From assembly GCF_021869535.1 (NCBI RefSeq), contig NW_026262712.1, positions 66,310,100-66,374,099 of the forward strand: DNA of 64,000 bases, written 5' to 3'. Below the pieces are notes generated by a model. That model was not told the origin of the DNA. It was given only the letters and a program-made list of their open reading frames with translations, and searched no databases. This document shows, piece after piece, positions 1 through 10,292 of the stretch (its first letter is position 1; every line of letters begins with the position of its first letter). This DNA comes from Mytilus californianus (Eukaryota > Mollusca > Bivalvia > Mytilida > Mytilidae). Position numbers and translations under genes: made by a program.

Positions 1-539
1 AGTTAGTCGGTCTGATGTTTTCAACCAAACAAATGTTTCATAGATACTTTAATTATTTTCTCATATTAAGAAAACGATTTTTAATCGTCATTTGTGGAAT
101 ATATTTTTCTTTTAAATGTAGTGGTGATCAGTTCAATTTTGTGGGAGCAGAGGCATCTTGATTCATTCGAGTGAATGAGGAATATATGGGTATGTGTCGT
201 AATTCACAATATAAAGTCGACACTTCAGAATATAGACGATAAGTCAGAGGACGAGATGGATTCAAGTGTGAACATTTGCACCCGTCTTTTCATTGATATT
301 CTGGTTCATTTTTTCAACACAGAACTTTATGTAAATTACTGCAGAACTTTAGCTATATGAAATGGTAATTAATCAAAGAATAACCATATAGAATAAAATA
401 GTGTGAAGTTAACATATAAAGACTATGACCGTAAAGGTGGACGATAAGTTTTGCGTCAAGAAGACGATACTCTGTGTTAATTAACAAATGATTAAGGAAG
501 GACACTCATAAGACATGTTATTCTCTATCCAGAAAGAGG

Positions 540-1205
540 AGACGGATGTACTTAGATTTGGCAGTTACTGACTTTTTTCATTATTTCAAAACTCTAGTAT
601 CTTGCGCTGACAAGCACAACAGAAGACCAGAAATACCAGATAATTATGTGTTTTTGAAGACCTCGATATGGATATTCCCACCGATGAACTAATTAAAACT
701 ATTCACGGCTAAAATCACGGGAAAAGTCATGGTCCTGATGGTTTAATTTAAAAAAAGAATTTTTCATTGAGTTTCAGGACTTCCTTATATATGTACTTTT
801 TTCAATGATCTTCTGAACTCCGGATATTTTTCGCTCACTTGGTCTGATCCAACTCTAGTGACAGTATGTAATGGCGTTGTCAGTTTATTTTCGACTTCAG
901 AGTTTGAATGTCCCTTTGATATATTTCGCCTCTTTTTTAAGTCCGGAGTAGTAAACATTCCAGCAAACTACCGTGGTATAATTCTTTTCAGCAATCTAAT
1001 TAAACTATTCACTACTATACTGAATAGTAGATTACTGAAGTAATCATGAACAATATTTTATATGATGCACAATTTGATTTCCGTCATGATTACAGTTGAT
1101 GTTATGTTTGGTATATATCCTGAAGAGCAGACGTCATCCAAATGCTATTGTTATTTTTATAAGTTTATTTGACACGTATGTTTGTAGTATTTTAATGTAT
1201 GATCG
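540..1205 (+). pseudogene. Degenerate non-LTR retrotransposon RT fragment
   Basis: A broken reverse transcriptase reading runs through this stretch. Pieces visible in shifting frames include GKSHGPDGL (palm entry), the ORF at 858-1043 with PANYRGIILFSNLIKLFT (RT block with the NYRGI signature), and DAQFDFRHDY near 1068-1100. The last part, SLFDTYVCSILMYD near 1160-1205, belongs much further along the same RT. Stops and frameshifts interrupt it repeatedly, so it is dead. The order and motifs fit an APE-type LINE. It abuts an inverted copy of its own 3' part at 1200-1650. Confidence 0.7.
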
Positions 1206-1650
1206 CTCAAAGAACAATGGAAATCTTCCTAATCCATAATATACTATTACCTTAGCAGTCGACCTCTTGACCCCTAGTAAAGTTTTACTATAGTCCACGT
1301 GAATTTTTCTACCTTTGTTGCTCTATGAACACCCCATACTTTACAACCATACATTAAAATACTACCTACATACGTATCAAATAAACTTATAGAAGTAACA
1401 GTGTTCATGTATTAGGATGACGTCTGCTTTTCCTTAAATAGTTAGAATTAAATCAATTGATTCTTATACCAGATCTTACATTGCTATTCATAGATTTTAA
1501 AGCTTTAAGCAATTTTCCTCTGATTCCTTATTTAGAAATTTTGTACAATTAACATAGAGGATCATCGTATCAAACGCTTTTAAATAATCAACAAAGCAAT
1601 ATTATCATCTATTACCTTCACAGAAAGTATTTTGTATAACAGGATATATA
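1200..1650 (-). pseudogene. Inverted LINE RT fragment
   Basis: Read on the minus strand, this stretch gives a DYFKAFDTMILYV-like palm motif near 1600-1570, then SLFDTYVGSILMYGCKVWG near 1390-1310 and VHRATKVEK. This is the usual C-terminal part of a LINE RT (YGCxVWG). The segment 1343-1435 is an inverted copy of 1128-1205, so both orientations of the same coding region lie side by side. Several stops are present. Confidence 0.65.
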
Positions 1651-2214
1651 ACAAAACAAAACAACAACTGTATTGTATTATATATCCATAATTACTCTAA
1701 ATATCAGCACAACAATTTTAAATCTGCAAATTTGCAGAAAAAAAGTACTGTGTCCAGCGCTCTAGAACACTCAGCCACCTAGACTGAAATAAAAATTCAG
1801 CTTTCGGTGGCCTAGTGTTACCTTTCCTCTGTAGTAGAATCTAGAGTTGTAGCACAGATAGTACATGATATATTAGGCATGTAGATGGAATTGATTGCAG
1901 ATTAGCTAAATATCTGTCGTAAAGGTGTATATATAGTATTCTGAAAACTGATTTATACAGAAAAACAATATCTTCAAAAAATCTTTAAAACTTACCTAAA
2001 ATAAATTTCAAAATATCTAATAATGAACAGTAAATTTCAACCTAGATTTATACATAATTTCCAAAAATTGCTGTATCTATGTTTAACTATGAACCTACTT
2101 TGAATTTCTATCAAATGTGCAACATCTCTGAATTAGAATTGTGCTAAAATATTTTACATAGCATAGGTTTCTGACATATACCTTTATGGTGCAATTCCCA
2201 AAATCTAAAAAAAT

Positions 2215-2600
2215 CATTATTAGATTCAGCATACCAAAGAACCCCAAGAAATCATTTCTTTTTAGCAATTCAATTTTTTTTATTCAAGCAAAGTTTAATT
2301 TTGAACCCCAATTTTGACCAACTTGAAAAATGGGCTAAGTTTAATTTTGAACCTTTGGACCTTAAGGTCGACCAATTTGAAAACCGGGCCCAAAATCAAA
2401 AATCTACATTACACGGTTAGATTCAGCATATCAAAGAATCCCAATAATTCATATTTTCTTAAAATCAAGTTTTATTTTGGACCTTTATGACCTTAATGTG
2501 GACCAATTTAAATTATTGGTTCAAAATCCAAAATCTAATTAAACAGTTAGCTATAGATTCAGCATGATAAAGAACCCAAAGAATTAAAGACTTTGAATTA
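2215..2600. repeat. Tandem repeat, about 2.5 units of 160-190 bp
   Basis: The phrase TTAGATTCAGCAT followed by AAAGAA(C/T)CCCAA recurs near 2220, 2410 and 2560. Between the copies lie variants of TTTAATTTTGAACC and GACCAA(C/T)TTGAAAA. The units are diverged. The repeat ends where the truncated Naiad begins. Confidence 0.75.
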
Positions 2601-2638
2601 AACTTCATTGAAATTGCTCAAGAAATAAGCAATGTATT

Positions 2639-3460
2639 CGCTTTGGAGATTCCGTATATCGTCAAGTTATCGGAATTCCAATGGGGACTAACTGTGCACC
2701 ACTTATTGCGGACCTGTTTTTGTATTGTTATGAGTTACAATTTATGACTAAAATAAGCAAAGACCCATCGAAACAACATCTGATACAAAACTTTAACAAT
2801 ACTTTTAGATATTTGGATGATATATTGGCTCTCAATAATGACGACTTCAGTATGTATACTAAAGAAATTTATCCTGTTGAACTTACTTTAAATAAAGCTA
2901 ATACTAACAATGACCACTGTCCTTTCATCGATCTTGATATCTATATCATTAACGGAAAGCTTAATACACAAATTTATGATAAAAGAGATGATTTTTCATT
3001 TCCTATCGTTAATTATCCATTTTTAGATGGTACCGTTCCCTTGTCACCATCTTATGGTGTTTATATATCTCAACTTGTACGATCCACTCATGTATGTAAC
3101 AACGTATTAGATTTAAGCGAGAGAAATTTATGTATTACTGAAAAATTATTACACCAGGGTTTTCGATATCATAAACTAGTCAAAACATTTACTAAATTTT
3201 ATCATCGGTATAAGGACATCATTCGTAAATATAACTCAACATGCAGACATCTTTTACGTTCGGGTATTTCACATCCAATCTTTTATGGTAATATTCTTTA
3301 CAAAGCACAAAAATATCAGTATTCACCTCAAAAGCTAACAAAACCTTTAAGCAGACTTATTAAGAAGGGATATAGTTACGATACTGTTGTCAGGTCATTA
3401 GAGATTGCATATTTTGGCTTTAATATTGATTCACTTATAGGGTCTTTGCATCGGAATTAA
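2639..3460 (+). pseudogene. Naiad RT, C-terminal portion (open frame)
   Basis: An open frame that includes the 259-residue run from the methionine at 2681 and extends a few codons upstream (FGDSVYRQVIGIPMGTN). RT motif B is IGIPMGTNCAPLIADLF. The catalytic motif C is RYLDDILALNN near residue 45 of the 2681 reading. Downstream come the PLE thumb signatures FLDLDIY-like, YDKRDDFSFPIVN, YGVYISQLVR and LLHQGFRYHKLVKTFTKFYHRYK. The stop is UAA and no in-frame UGA occurs here. The catalytic YLDD is kept, but motif A and the endonuclease are missing, so it cannot be autonomous. A related complete domain order is seen at 54-58 kb. Confidence 0.9.
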
Positions 3461-3510
3461 ACACATTTATTCTAAAGCCAGTTGTTGGCATGACACGGGT
3501 TATGTTCTTC

Positions 3511-3578
3511 TCATATATTTTATGACGGTTTAATACTAAACCCCTAACAGGAGGGATTGTGCCTGATATTCATATGAT
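3511..3578 (+). promoter_or_regulatory. Candidate SECIS element in Naiad 3'UTR (family 1)
   Basis: ATGA at 3522-3525 and TGAT at 3564-3567 can form the four non-Watson-Crick pairs of a SECIS quartet (U-U, G-A, A-G, C-U). The following helix pairs GGTTTAATAC with GGATTGTGCC, with two mismatches. The apical loop starts with AAA at 3538-3540 and has a CCC/GGG mini-stem. The lower stem CATAT/ATATG (3512-3516 with 3571-3575) closes the structure. This is the eukaryotic form II layout. It lies about 60 nt after the stop codon. Confidence 0.65.
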
Positions 3579-4094
3579 GAAGACATAATCTTTCAATCAG
3601 TTTAATTGAGGTCTGGAGCTGGCATGTCAGTAACTGCTAGTAGTCTGTTGTTATTTATGTATTATTGTCATTTTGTTTATTTTCTTTTGTTTCCTATTCT
3701 GACATCGGACTCGGACTTATCTTATACTGAGTTTTACGGTGCGTACTGTTGTGCGTTTGTTTTTTCTACATTAGCTAGAGGTATAGGGGGAGGGTTGAGA
3801 TCTCAAAAAACATGTTTAACCCCGCCGCATTTTTGCGCCTGTCCCAAGTCAGGAGCCTCTGGCCTTTGTTAGTCTTGTATCATTTTTAATTTTTGTTTCC
3901 TGTGTATAATTTGGAGTCTAGTATGACGTCCATTATCACTGAACTAGTATACATATTTGTTTAGGGGCCAGCTGAAGGACGCCTCCGGGTGCGGGAGTTT
4001 CTCGCTGCATTGAAGACCCATTGGTGGCCTTCGGCTGTTGTCTGCTCTATGGTCGGGTTGTTGTCTCTTTGACACATTCCCCATTTCCATTCTC

Positions 4095-4570
4095 AATTTT
4101 ATAAAGTATTAAAAAAGTAATGTTTTTTGCCCCTTTTTACCAAACGGTTGGGACTATGACCCCACAAATCATTCCAAACCTTCCTTTTTGCATGGAACCT
4201 TGTGGTACAATTTCATAGAGATCCATAGACTTATACCCAAGACATTGTCCGGATTTCCCCTTTTGGTCCCTAATTCCTAAACGGTTTGGGTCATAACCCC
4301 CAAAATCAAGCCCATCCTTCTTTTAAAAGTATGGCACCTTGTGTTACAATTTCAAAAAGATCAGTAGACAAATACCTAATTAAGTTATTGTCCTGAAACA
4401 AGACAAATGCTTGTGTTTGGCCCCTTTTTGGTCCCTAATTCCTAAACAGTTAAAACAATGACCCCAACAATCAATTCTAGCCTTCCTGTTGTCGTATGGA
4501 ATCTTTTGGTACAATTTAATATAGATCTATACACTTATATTTAAGTTTTTTGTCTGGGAAGCAAAATTCT
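4095..4570. repeat. Tandem repeat, three units of about 150-165 bp
   Basis: Units begin with variants of CCCCTTTTTGGTCCCTAATT and continue with CCTAAACGGTT, ATGACCCC, CAATC and CCTTGTG(T/G)TACAATTT. Starts are near 4128, 4256 and 4418. The units are diverged but collinear. The block begins directly after the 3' end of the Naiad copy. Confidence 0.8.
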
Positions 4571-5379
4571 TCGTCTTCGGACAATGACGAAATCACAAAT
4601 GTAAATAAATTCAAACGAGAAAACAAACGGCCAAATAATGTACAGACAAATCACTTTTACAACTGACCACATAACGTTATATGAACTAGGCAAGAGATAC
4701 AGTTTACGCTTGACACATCATCAAAGTGTATAATATATATAAGTATGTTGTGTCAAATTTAGAATAACTATAATTTTATTTACGAAAATGTATTCCTTTA
4801 ATTTCTCGTAAATGGGTAACGAAAATTCGTCTGTCCTCACAAACAATCTGTATTGAAACTGATTGTTTTTATGGAATTAGTAGAAATAGTAGAATGTGTG
4901 TTATGTGTGATCTAATATAATATAATAGAGGTTGAATTTCATTTTTTATTACAATTTCATAAGTACTGATATACGTGAGAAGATTATCAAGTAATAGTAT
5001 TGGTCTTGACCATTAACTTTTAAGTTAGTATATTACTTTCTGTTGAAACCAGAAAGGAATTTTGTAATTTTGGAAAGTACTTAATGTATGCGTTTAAGGC
5101 AATATTTAAGATATATTTATATTGTATGTATTTTGAAACTCATAAATTTTTTGGCAAGTGACTGATATTTCTTACATTTATTACCTACTTTTTTTTGTAA
5201 GGCTATACAACTTGCAGATTGTATATTCATGCATACTATGTTCACTGGTTAACTGTATTGTTCAAAGAAATAAAGAAGTGAGTTGGTTAGAAGTTGTGGT
5301 CTGTTTGATGTCTTTTTTTATGCATTTTTTTGGTATTATTATCACGTTATTTTTCTTTCAATTTGTGTGTCTCATATGT

Positions 5380-5657
5380 ATTCTTGCTATTACTGTCTCA
5401 CCTTTTTTGCTCCTTTCAAAAGTTGACATACCCCTCTTGTTTTCTGTCGGTTTTACGTCTTTGGTAACTGTTTCTGTTTGGTGTGTTAAATCTATTTTTC
5501 CATATTTAGTGTCTAGCTTTAAAGAACAACTTGTTAGCAAATCTTCATCATTACCGAAGGTCCCGTCCCATTTATTTATGGAGTGTTCCATCCATTCACA
5601 TTTATCGCGGCACTCTTGATGAGTTTGACTCAACCGAATATCACTGGAATCATTCAT
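5380..5657 (-). CDS. Possible coding exon, unknown protein
   Basis: The minus strand has a 99-codon open frame starting MNDSSDIRLSQTHQE. Its composition is balanced, charged and cysteine-bearing, unlike the hydrophobic reading of the other strand. A good splice donor (AAAAAAG followed by GTGAGA) sits near 5405, so the coding part could end there. I recognise no domain. It could be a first exon of a host gene or chance. Confidence 0.25.
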
Positions 5658-6089
5658 AAAAAATATTGCCCGAATTCATTCTGTTATGTGATCTGAAGTA
5701 TACGAGCTGTCTGAATAGAAAATTCCTTTTATCTGAATATTGGCTTCTGAAAATTTTTTTTAATATATTATCAAAGAATATCAAGGGTGAAACAAAAACT
5801 TGAAAACTGGTTTTAATTTCCAGCTTTTCTGCTTATCATGCGGAATTCTGGAAGTAACATCAAAAATTGGTTGGATCTAAACTGTTACCTTGTGTACTAG
5901 CACATGAAGGGTCCGGTGTCCAATGGCCATTTTCCACCATGCTATTTTTTTCCGGGAGGATAATTGAATCGATCCAGTCCCCCCTCTCACTTTTCTCACT
6001 CAGTGTGATGGGGGAACCCAAGATCAGTCCTATCCTCCAACTAGTAACACGAGAATCTCATTTTGTTTAAATTTTAAATAGTTAAGCGT

Positions 6090-6511
6090 TACCATATAAT
6101 CGTAGTGGACACATAAACATACAAATGAACATGTTTACACACAGGTAGACCCATAGACATACTAGTGGACACACACAAAAGGTTTGTGGATGTGTAAACA
6201 GGCTGTATGTGGACATGCTAACAGCCTGGTGGACTCAAAGACAGACTTGAACCTGTTAACAGACTAGTGGAAACATAGCTAGATCGGTGGAAGAACACGT
6301 TGACTGACTGTTCCACAAGTAGACAGACTGGCTGACACGTAGATAGACTGGTAAACATGTCCAATGATTGGTGGATTTGTTGATAGATTGGCGAACAGTA
6401 GACTTACGGACACACACAGATTGGATGACATGTACATTGACTGGTGGGCATGAAGACAGACTGGTGAGTATATAACACAATATGGTAAACATGTAAAAGG
6501 AATTGTAGACA
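6090..6511. repeat. Degenerate 20-bp minisatellite, left part
   Basis: Variants of AGACAGACTGGTGGACATGT recur about every 20 bp. Units are strongly diverged, so phase is hard to set. The same repeat resumes at 7770 after the Naiad insertion. Confidence 0.75.
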
Positions 6512-6660
6512 TATCACTATGTGTTCCGTGTAAACTCATCGAACCTTTAAACAAACTTATTAGTAAAGGTTATCTTACCAATGTTGTAATTAGATCTTTG
6601 AATATAGTTTACATTGGCACTAATATCGATTTTGTCATCAGCAAATTAAAACATAACTAA
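6512..6660 (+). pseudogene. Naiad RT C-terminal tail
   Basis: The reading CKLIEPLNKLISKGYL, then NVVIRSLNIVYIGTNIDF and VISKLKHN ends at a UAA. It is the final 49 codons of the family 2 RT and has no catalytic part left. The start is the truncation point of the retrotransposed copy, not a translation start. Confidence 0.88.
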
Positions 6661-6796
6661 ATTTGTATTTTTTTTTTCAAGTGGGATGTATAAAGACACA
6701 CCCACGTTCGTTAAGATCTATAAAGAGGTTAAACTCCTAACTATCCTACTGTCTGTCGATACATTTTTTTTTGGCATTGCACTAGTCATGTCTTCT

Positions 6797-6860
6797 TTGA
6801 CTGTCCATGACGTTAAAATACTAAATCCCTGGGATGTGTTTTAGTTGATTTTAGTCTCTG
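6797..6860 (+). promoter_or_regulatory. Candidate SECIS element (family 2, best example)
   Basis: ATGA at 6807-6810 and TGAT at 6846-6849 give a full SECIS quartet (U6808-U6849, G6809-A6848, A6810-G6847, C6811-U6846). GTTAAAATAC (6812-6821) pairs with GTGTTTTAGT (6836-6845) over ten consecutive pairs, counting G-U. The apical loop has T, then unpaired AA (6823-6824), then a mini-stem ATCC/GGAT with loop CTG. A lower stem GACT/AGTC flanks an internal loop. Spacing of the quartet to AA is 11 nt. This matches form II eukaryotic SECIS elements. Function is inferred. Confidence 0.75.
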
Positions 6861-7769
6861 ATGCATGATTTTTTATTATTAATTGTTTTGGCTTTTAACT
6901 AGCTATCAGTAACTGCGAGTACTCTCAAATCGTACTTTCTTGTTTATTTGACCTGTTGATACTAATTGTATTGCTTTTTTGTTATTTAATGTTATTCAGG
7001 GTTATATCTGGTCTATATACCAACTTTGATAAGTGTTTGGTATAACTATAAATTTTCACTTCGTACTATGAACATCAAAATTATTTATTTTGTAAAAATA
7101 TTTCCTTTCTCTATTGGTACTGTACACGTATACCTAACAACAAAATTATTTTCATTTACCTGTGTTTAAAGTTAGTGCAAATGTCTGATATTTTTGTTCG
7201 AGCATATTGTTTTTCTTTAATTGTTTAACATTTCTTACCGATATAACATGTTACTTTTATTATTCTTCCCTTAGTTTATTTATTTTGTATTTACATTGTG
7301 TCATAGGTCAAATTTATTTGTTCAGTGTATGTTCAATGGTGTTAATATGTCCTTTGATTGAGTTAAGCTATTCCAGTTGATATTTTATAGTGTGTCTTTT
7401 TATGTTGTGATGTTACACTATTGTTTCAAAAAAAGGGTGAAGGTTTGGTACCATTAAAACGTTTAAACCCGCTGCATTTGTTTGCACCTGTCCTAAGTCA
7501 GGAATCTGATGTTCAGTAGTTGTCGTTTGTTGATGTGGTTCATAAGTGTTTCTCGTTTCTCGTTTTTTATATAGATTAGACCGTTGGTTTTCCCGTTTGA
7601 ATGGTTTTACACTAGTAATTTTTTGGGGCCCTTTATATCTTACTGTTCGGTGTGGGCTAGGCTCCGTGTTGAAGACCGTACTGTGACCTATAATGGTTTA
7701 CTTTTACAAATTTTGACTTGGATGGAGAGTTGTCTCATTGGCACTCATACCACATCTTCTTATATCTAT

Positions 7770-7850
7770 ATACACCGATTGGTGGACATGTTAACAGACT
7801 ACTGAACATGAAGACACAATAATGGAATTTTAGACAGACGAGTGGCAATG
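7770..7850. repeat. 20-bp minisatellite, right part
   Basis: Units such as ATTGGTGGACATGTTAACAG continue the array of 6090-6511 on the far side of the Naiad insertion. Confidence 0.6.
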
Positions 7851-8092
7851 CAGAAATAAACTCAGAATAATGGATATGTGATGAAATCACTATGCTATCT
7901 GGCATGAATATGATAATAAACACAGAAGGCGGCACAAATGTACAAGTCAGTATTTTATGTATGTTCACTTTTTATACTAGTACATAAGTTCTATATTGAT
8001 GTCATTTTTCAGGTTGTTAAATATATGAATGGATGGAAAACTTCAGCCTTTCATATGTAACTGTTTTCAATAATTTATCAATGGGTATACAT

Positions 8093-8152
8093 ATGTTTGA
8101 AGGCCGTACTTTGACCTATAATGGTTTACTTTTACACATTGTGACTTGGACT
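8093..8152 (+). mobile_element. Short Naiad 3'UTR scrap
   Basis: Sixty bases match the Naiad family 2 UTR (GAAGGCCGTACTTTGACC onward to GTGACTTGGAC). No coding part remains. Confidence 0.6.
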
Positions 8153-8184
8153 TATTTTTTTTTTTAAATGCAAACGGCACCCCT

Positions 8185-8364
8185 GTTATAGATCCAAAAG
8201 TTCCCTGGGGGGAAAATGAGATCATGCCAGCTTTTCCCCGAGCGAAAAATGGCGATATAACATCGATTCAACGCGTCGGTCTAGTACAAACTGGATATAT
8301 ATTTGTACCACACATCACATCATCATGGTCGCGTGCTGATTTGCATGTAGTATTTGCCACTTGA
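8185..8364 (+). CDS. Possible terminal exon, unknown protein
   Basis: An open frame reading DPKVPWGENEIMPAFPRAKN, then GDITSIQRVGLVQTG and ending SRADLHVVFAT before a TGA. It follows a T-rich tract with an AG near 8200, which could be a splice acceptor. The composition looks protein-like, but I recognise no domain and see no partner exon nearby. Confidence 0.25.
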   Translation, partial: VIDPKVPWGENEIMPAFPRAKNGDITSIQRVGLVQTGYIFVPHITSSWSRADLHVVFAT

Positions 8365-8744
8365 TGTTTAACTTAGTTCTAATATTATCTTCCCCATTAC
8401 CATAGACAAAACAAATCCATTGTCTTCTAAATACTCAAATACAACTATATACGATTTGAAACACAATACATAGCACTGTGATTCCTAGTTGCAAACCTAA
8501 ATCCCAATAATGACTCTTAAAATTGATATTTGCAATTTGTCCTAAGAAAACGAAAACGAAAATCATATATTCGGCATAATAAATGTCTTTCTAATTAGGA
8601 GTGATAAAAGAACATATAAAACAAAATGCCCATTGCAAGTAAAACATATTTAAAAGAATAATTTTACATTTGTTTTAGTTATTTCCTGAAATGTTACAAA
8701 CAATAAGACTCTAATTTAAATCGTTATATTTACATGTATTGGCG

Positions 8745-10292
8745 ATCCGTGTAACACTTAACAATTCAATTTTTTTAAAAGTTTTCAAACTTAAGTTTTT
8801 TTGGATTTATGTTCAAAGTTTAAAAATACCAACATTCTAATATTATTTTTTTTATTGTTGAAAATTTCACCAAATAATTAAAACTCTAAAATTCTAAAAT
8901 TCGTTTTAAAATTTAATAGTTAAGATATTTGTTTAAAGTTTTAAATTACTTAAAAAAACGCGTAGTTTTAATCATTTCACTTTTTGAGAAAGTTATTTTA
9001 TTTTTGATTAAAATGTAGGAAAGGGAAAAGGACTAAAAAGTGCGAAACGGAATAAGAAAGGAACGAAACGAAATGAAATTTACCAAAACAAATCAAAACG
9101 AAAACAATATTTTCTGAGAAAAAATATAAAACAAGAGGCTAACTTGTTTGATCTACTAGGTGAAAATAAGAAATATGTTTCTTTATGTTCAAAAGAATAA
9201 TTATTTAGACCAGATTTTGACATACTTTGATTCTCTAACTAAATGAACAATATGCAGAAATTACTTGTCGACTTTGTGATTACTGCTATTTTTAAATAAC
9301 AAATAAAAGGAAACGGGATATTTGATTTTTGTAATAAAGGAAAGTTCCGTATTTGTTATTTGCACTTTTGTAAGTTATCGTGCGATAATCAACTTTGAGC
9401 AAAATATAAGTACGCAGCCACGTCCAGTCAGACTTAGGTTTCAACTCCCTCGGGCAAAATTGTCCTTAGATGGATTTTGTTATTTTTAATTTCCCTTTTG
9501 GCCATCCACCTCTTCAATTGTTTCGTTTCTTATATTTACTTGGCTTCGGACGTATGCAGTCAAGTGTTATTTTAATTTTTTATTGGATATTCCCTGCACT
9601 TCAAATGGTATTGTCAATGGGATATAGAACATGGGTGGATAAAGATTTTGCTACTGTAATCTTATTTTTTGCGGGCAGTTCTCTTTTAGTAGAATATTTA
9701 TTTTTTGCATTATTATTTTCTGATTTTTTAATGCTATTTCTTAGTTTTCTTATCCATATTTTAGCCTCTTTAATATGCATCAATCATTCTATTATTGACA
9801 TACATAGTAAATACAAAGTTAGCTTGAGATGTAATTGAAAAGACTATGAATCCCCAGTCCTCGGTTCTAAAGACCGTTTTAAAATCAACCAGGAAATTCT
9901 TATATATCGTAATACTACAAGGTTATTGTATCATATTTTCAGTACAGAAAATTTACATAAAATTGAAAAAGATTAAATTTGATCAATATTGAAATATATT
10001 TTGTGACTTCATGAGAATATATAATATTGTTCTTCAAGTTGCAATCTAGAAAATATAAATCAGTTTTAATGACAAGAATGCCTTCTTTCGTATTCACATT
10101 TTCTTTTTAAAAAACCGACCAATTTGTTAAAAAAACTAGGACTTTTTAAAATTTGCTCTCGAAAAGCCAGGACAATGTAAAACGCTGAATTTTAAGTGAA
10201 ATTCAAGGACATACTTATTGCCTTACATATGTTCAGTATTAAGATTAAGATGAACAGTCATGAATAAAACCATTATACTTGCGAAATAGCAG
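8745..10292 (+). repeat. Left arm of a large imperfect inverted repeat
   Basis: Positions 8745-9435 match the reverse complement of 19560-20480, and 9435-10292 match the reverse complement of 11958-12850. Shared phrases include ACACTTAACAATTC, AAATAAAAGGAAACGG with ATATTTGATTTTTGTA, TTTACATAAAATTG-like text, GAATGCCTTCTTTCGTATTC and TACTTGCGAAATAGCAG. The arms are clearly diverged, by substitutions and small indels. No protein is recognised in the arm; the ORF at 9470-9838 is hydrophobic and not conserved in the partner arm. The arm also contains the phrase CAACTCCCTCGGGCAAA seen in the hammerhead-type repeats. Confidence 0.8.

Larger units (their letters stand above)
2630..4105 (+). mobile_element. 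5'-truncated Naiad-type Penelope-like element (family 1)
   Basis: A PLE copy that has lost its endonuclease and the first half of RT. It starts inside the RT fingers/palm, runs to the UAA at 3458-3460 and continues through a 3'UTR of about 640 bp. That UTR ends with a phrase (TCTTTGACACATTCCCC, then CCATTTCCATTCTCAATTTT) also found at both ends of the copy at 54-58 kb and alone at 46.87 kb. Shared coding and UTR place it in the same subfamily as the 54-58 kb copy. 5' truncation is usual for target-primed retroelements. It lies between two tandem-repeat blocks. Confidence 0.85.
6512..7770 (+). mobile_element. Naiad 3' end (family 2) inserted in a minisatellite
   Basis: Only the last 49 codons of RT, the stop and a long 3'UTR remain. 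The peptide matches the C-terminus of the minus-strand copy at 37206 almost residue for residue. The UTR ends with CATACCACATCTTCTTATAT and is collinear with the UTR at 36112-37205 on the other strand. Minisatellite units flank both sides, so the empty site can be read directly. Confidence 0.88.

Noticed and set aside
5158-5619. 153-residue plus-strand ORF rich in hydrophobic segments
   Set aside because: The hydrophobicity comes from T-rich sequence. There is no family motif, and the opposite strand gives a more protein-like reading.
6256-6554. Two overlapping minus-strand ORFs with Val/Ser/Cys-rich protein
   Set aside because: They lie wholly inside the 20-bp minisatellite and run into the Naiad junction.
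9470-9838. 122-residue hydrophobic ORF
   Set aside because: It is in the palindrome arm and is not maintained in the partner arm at 12500-12840; composition is explained by T-rich DNA.
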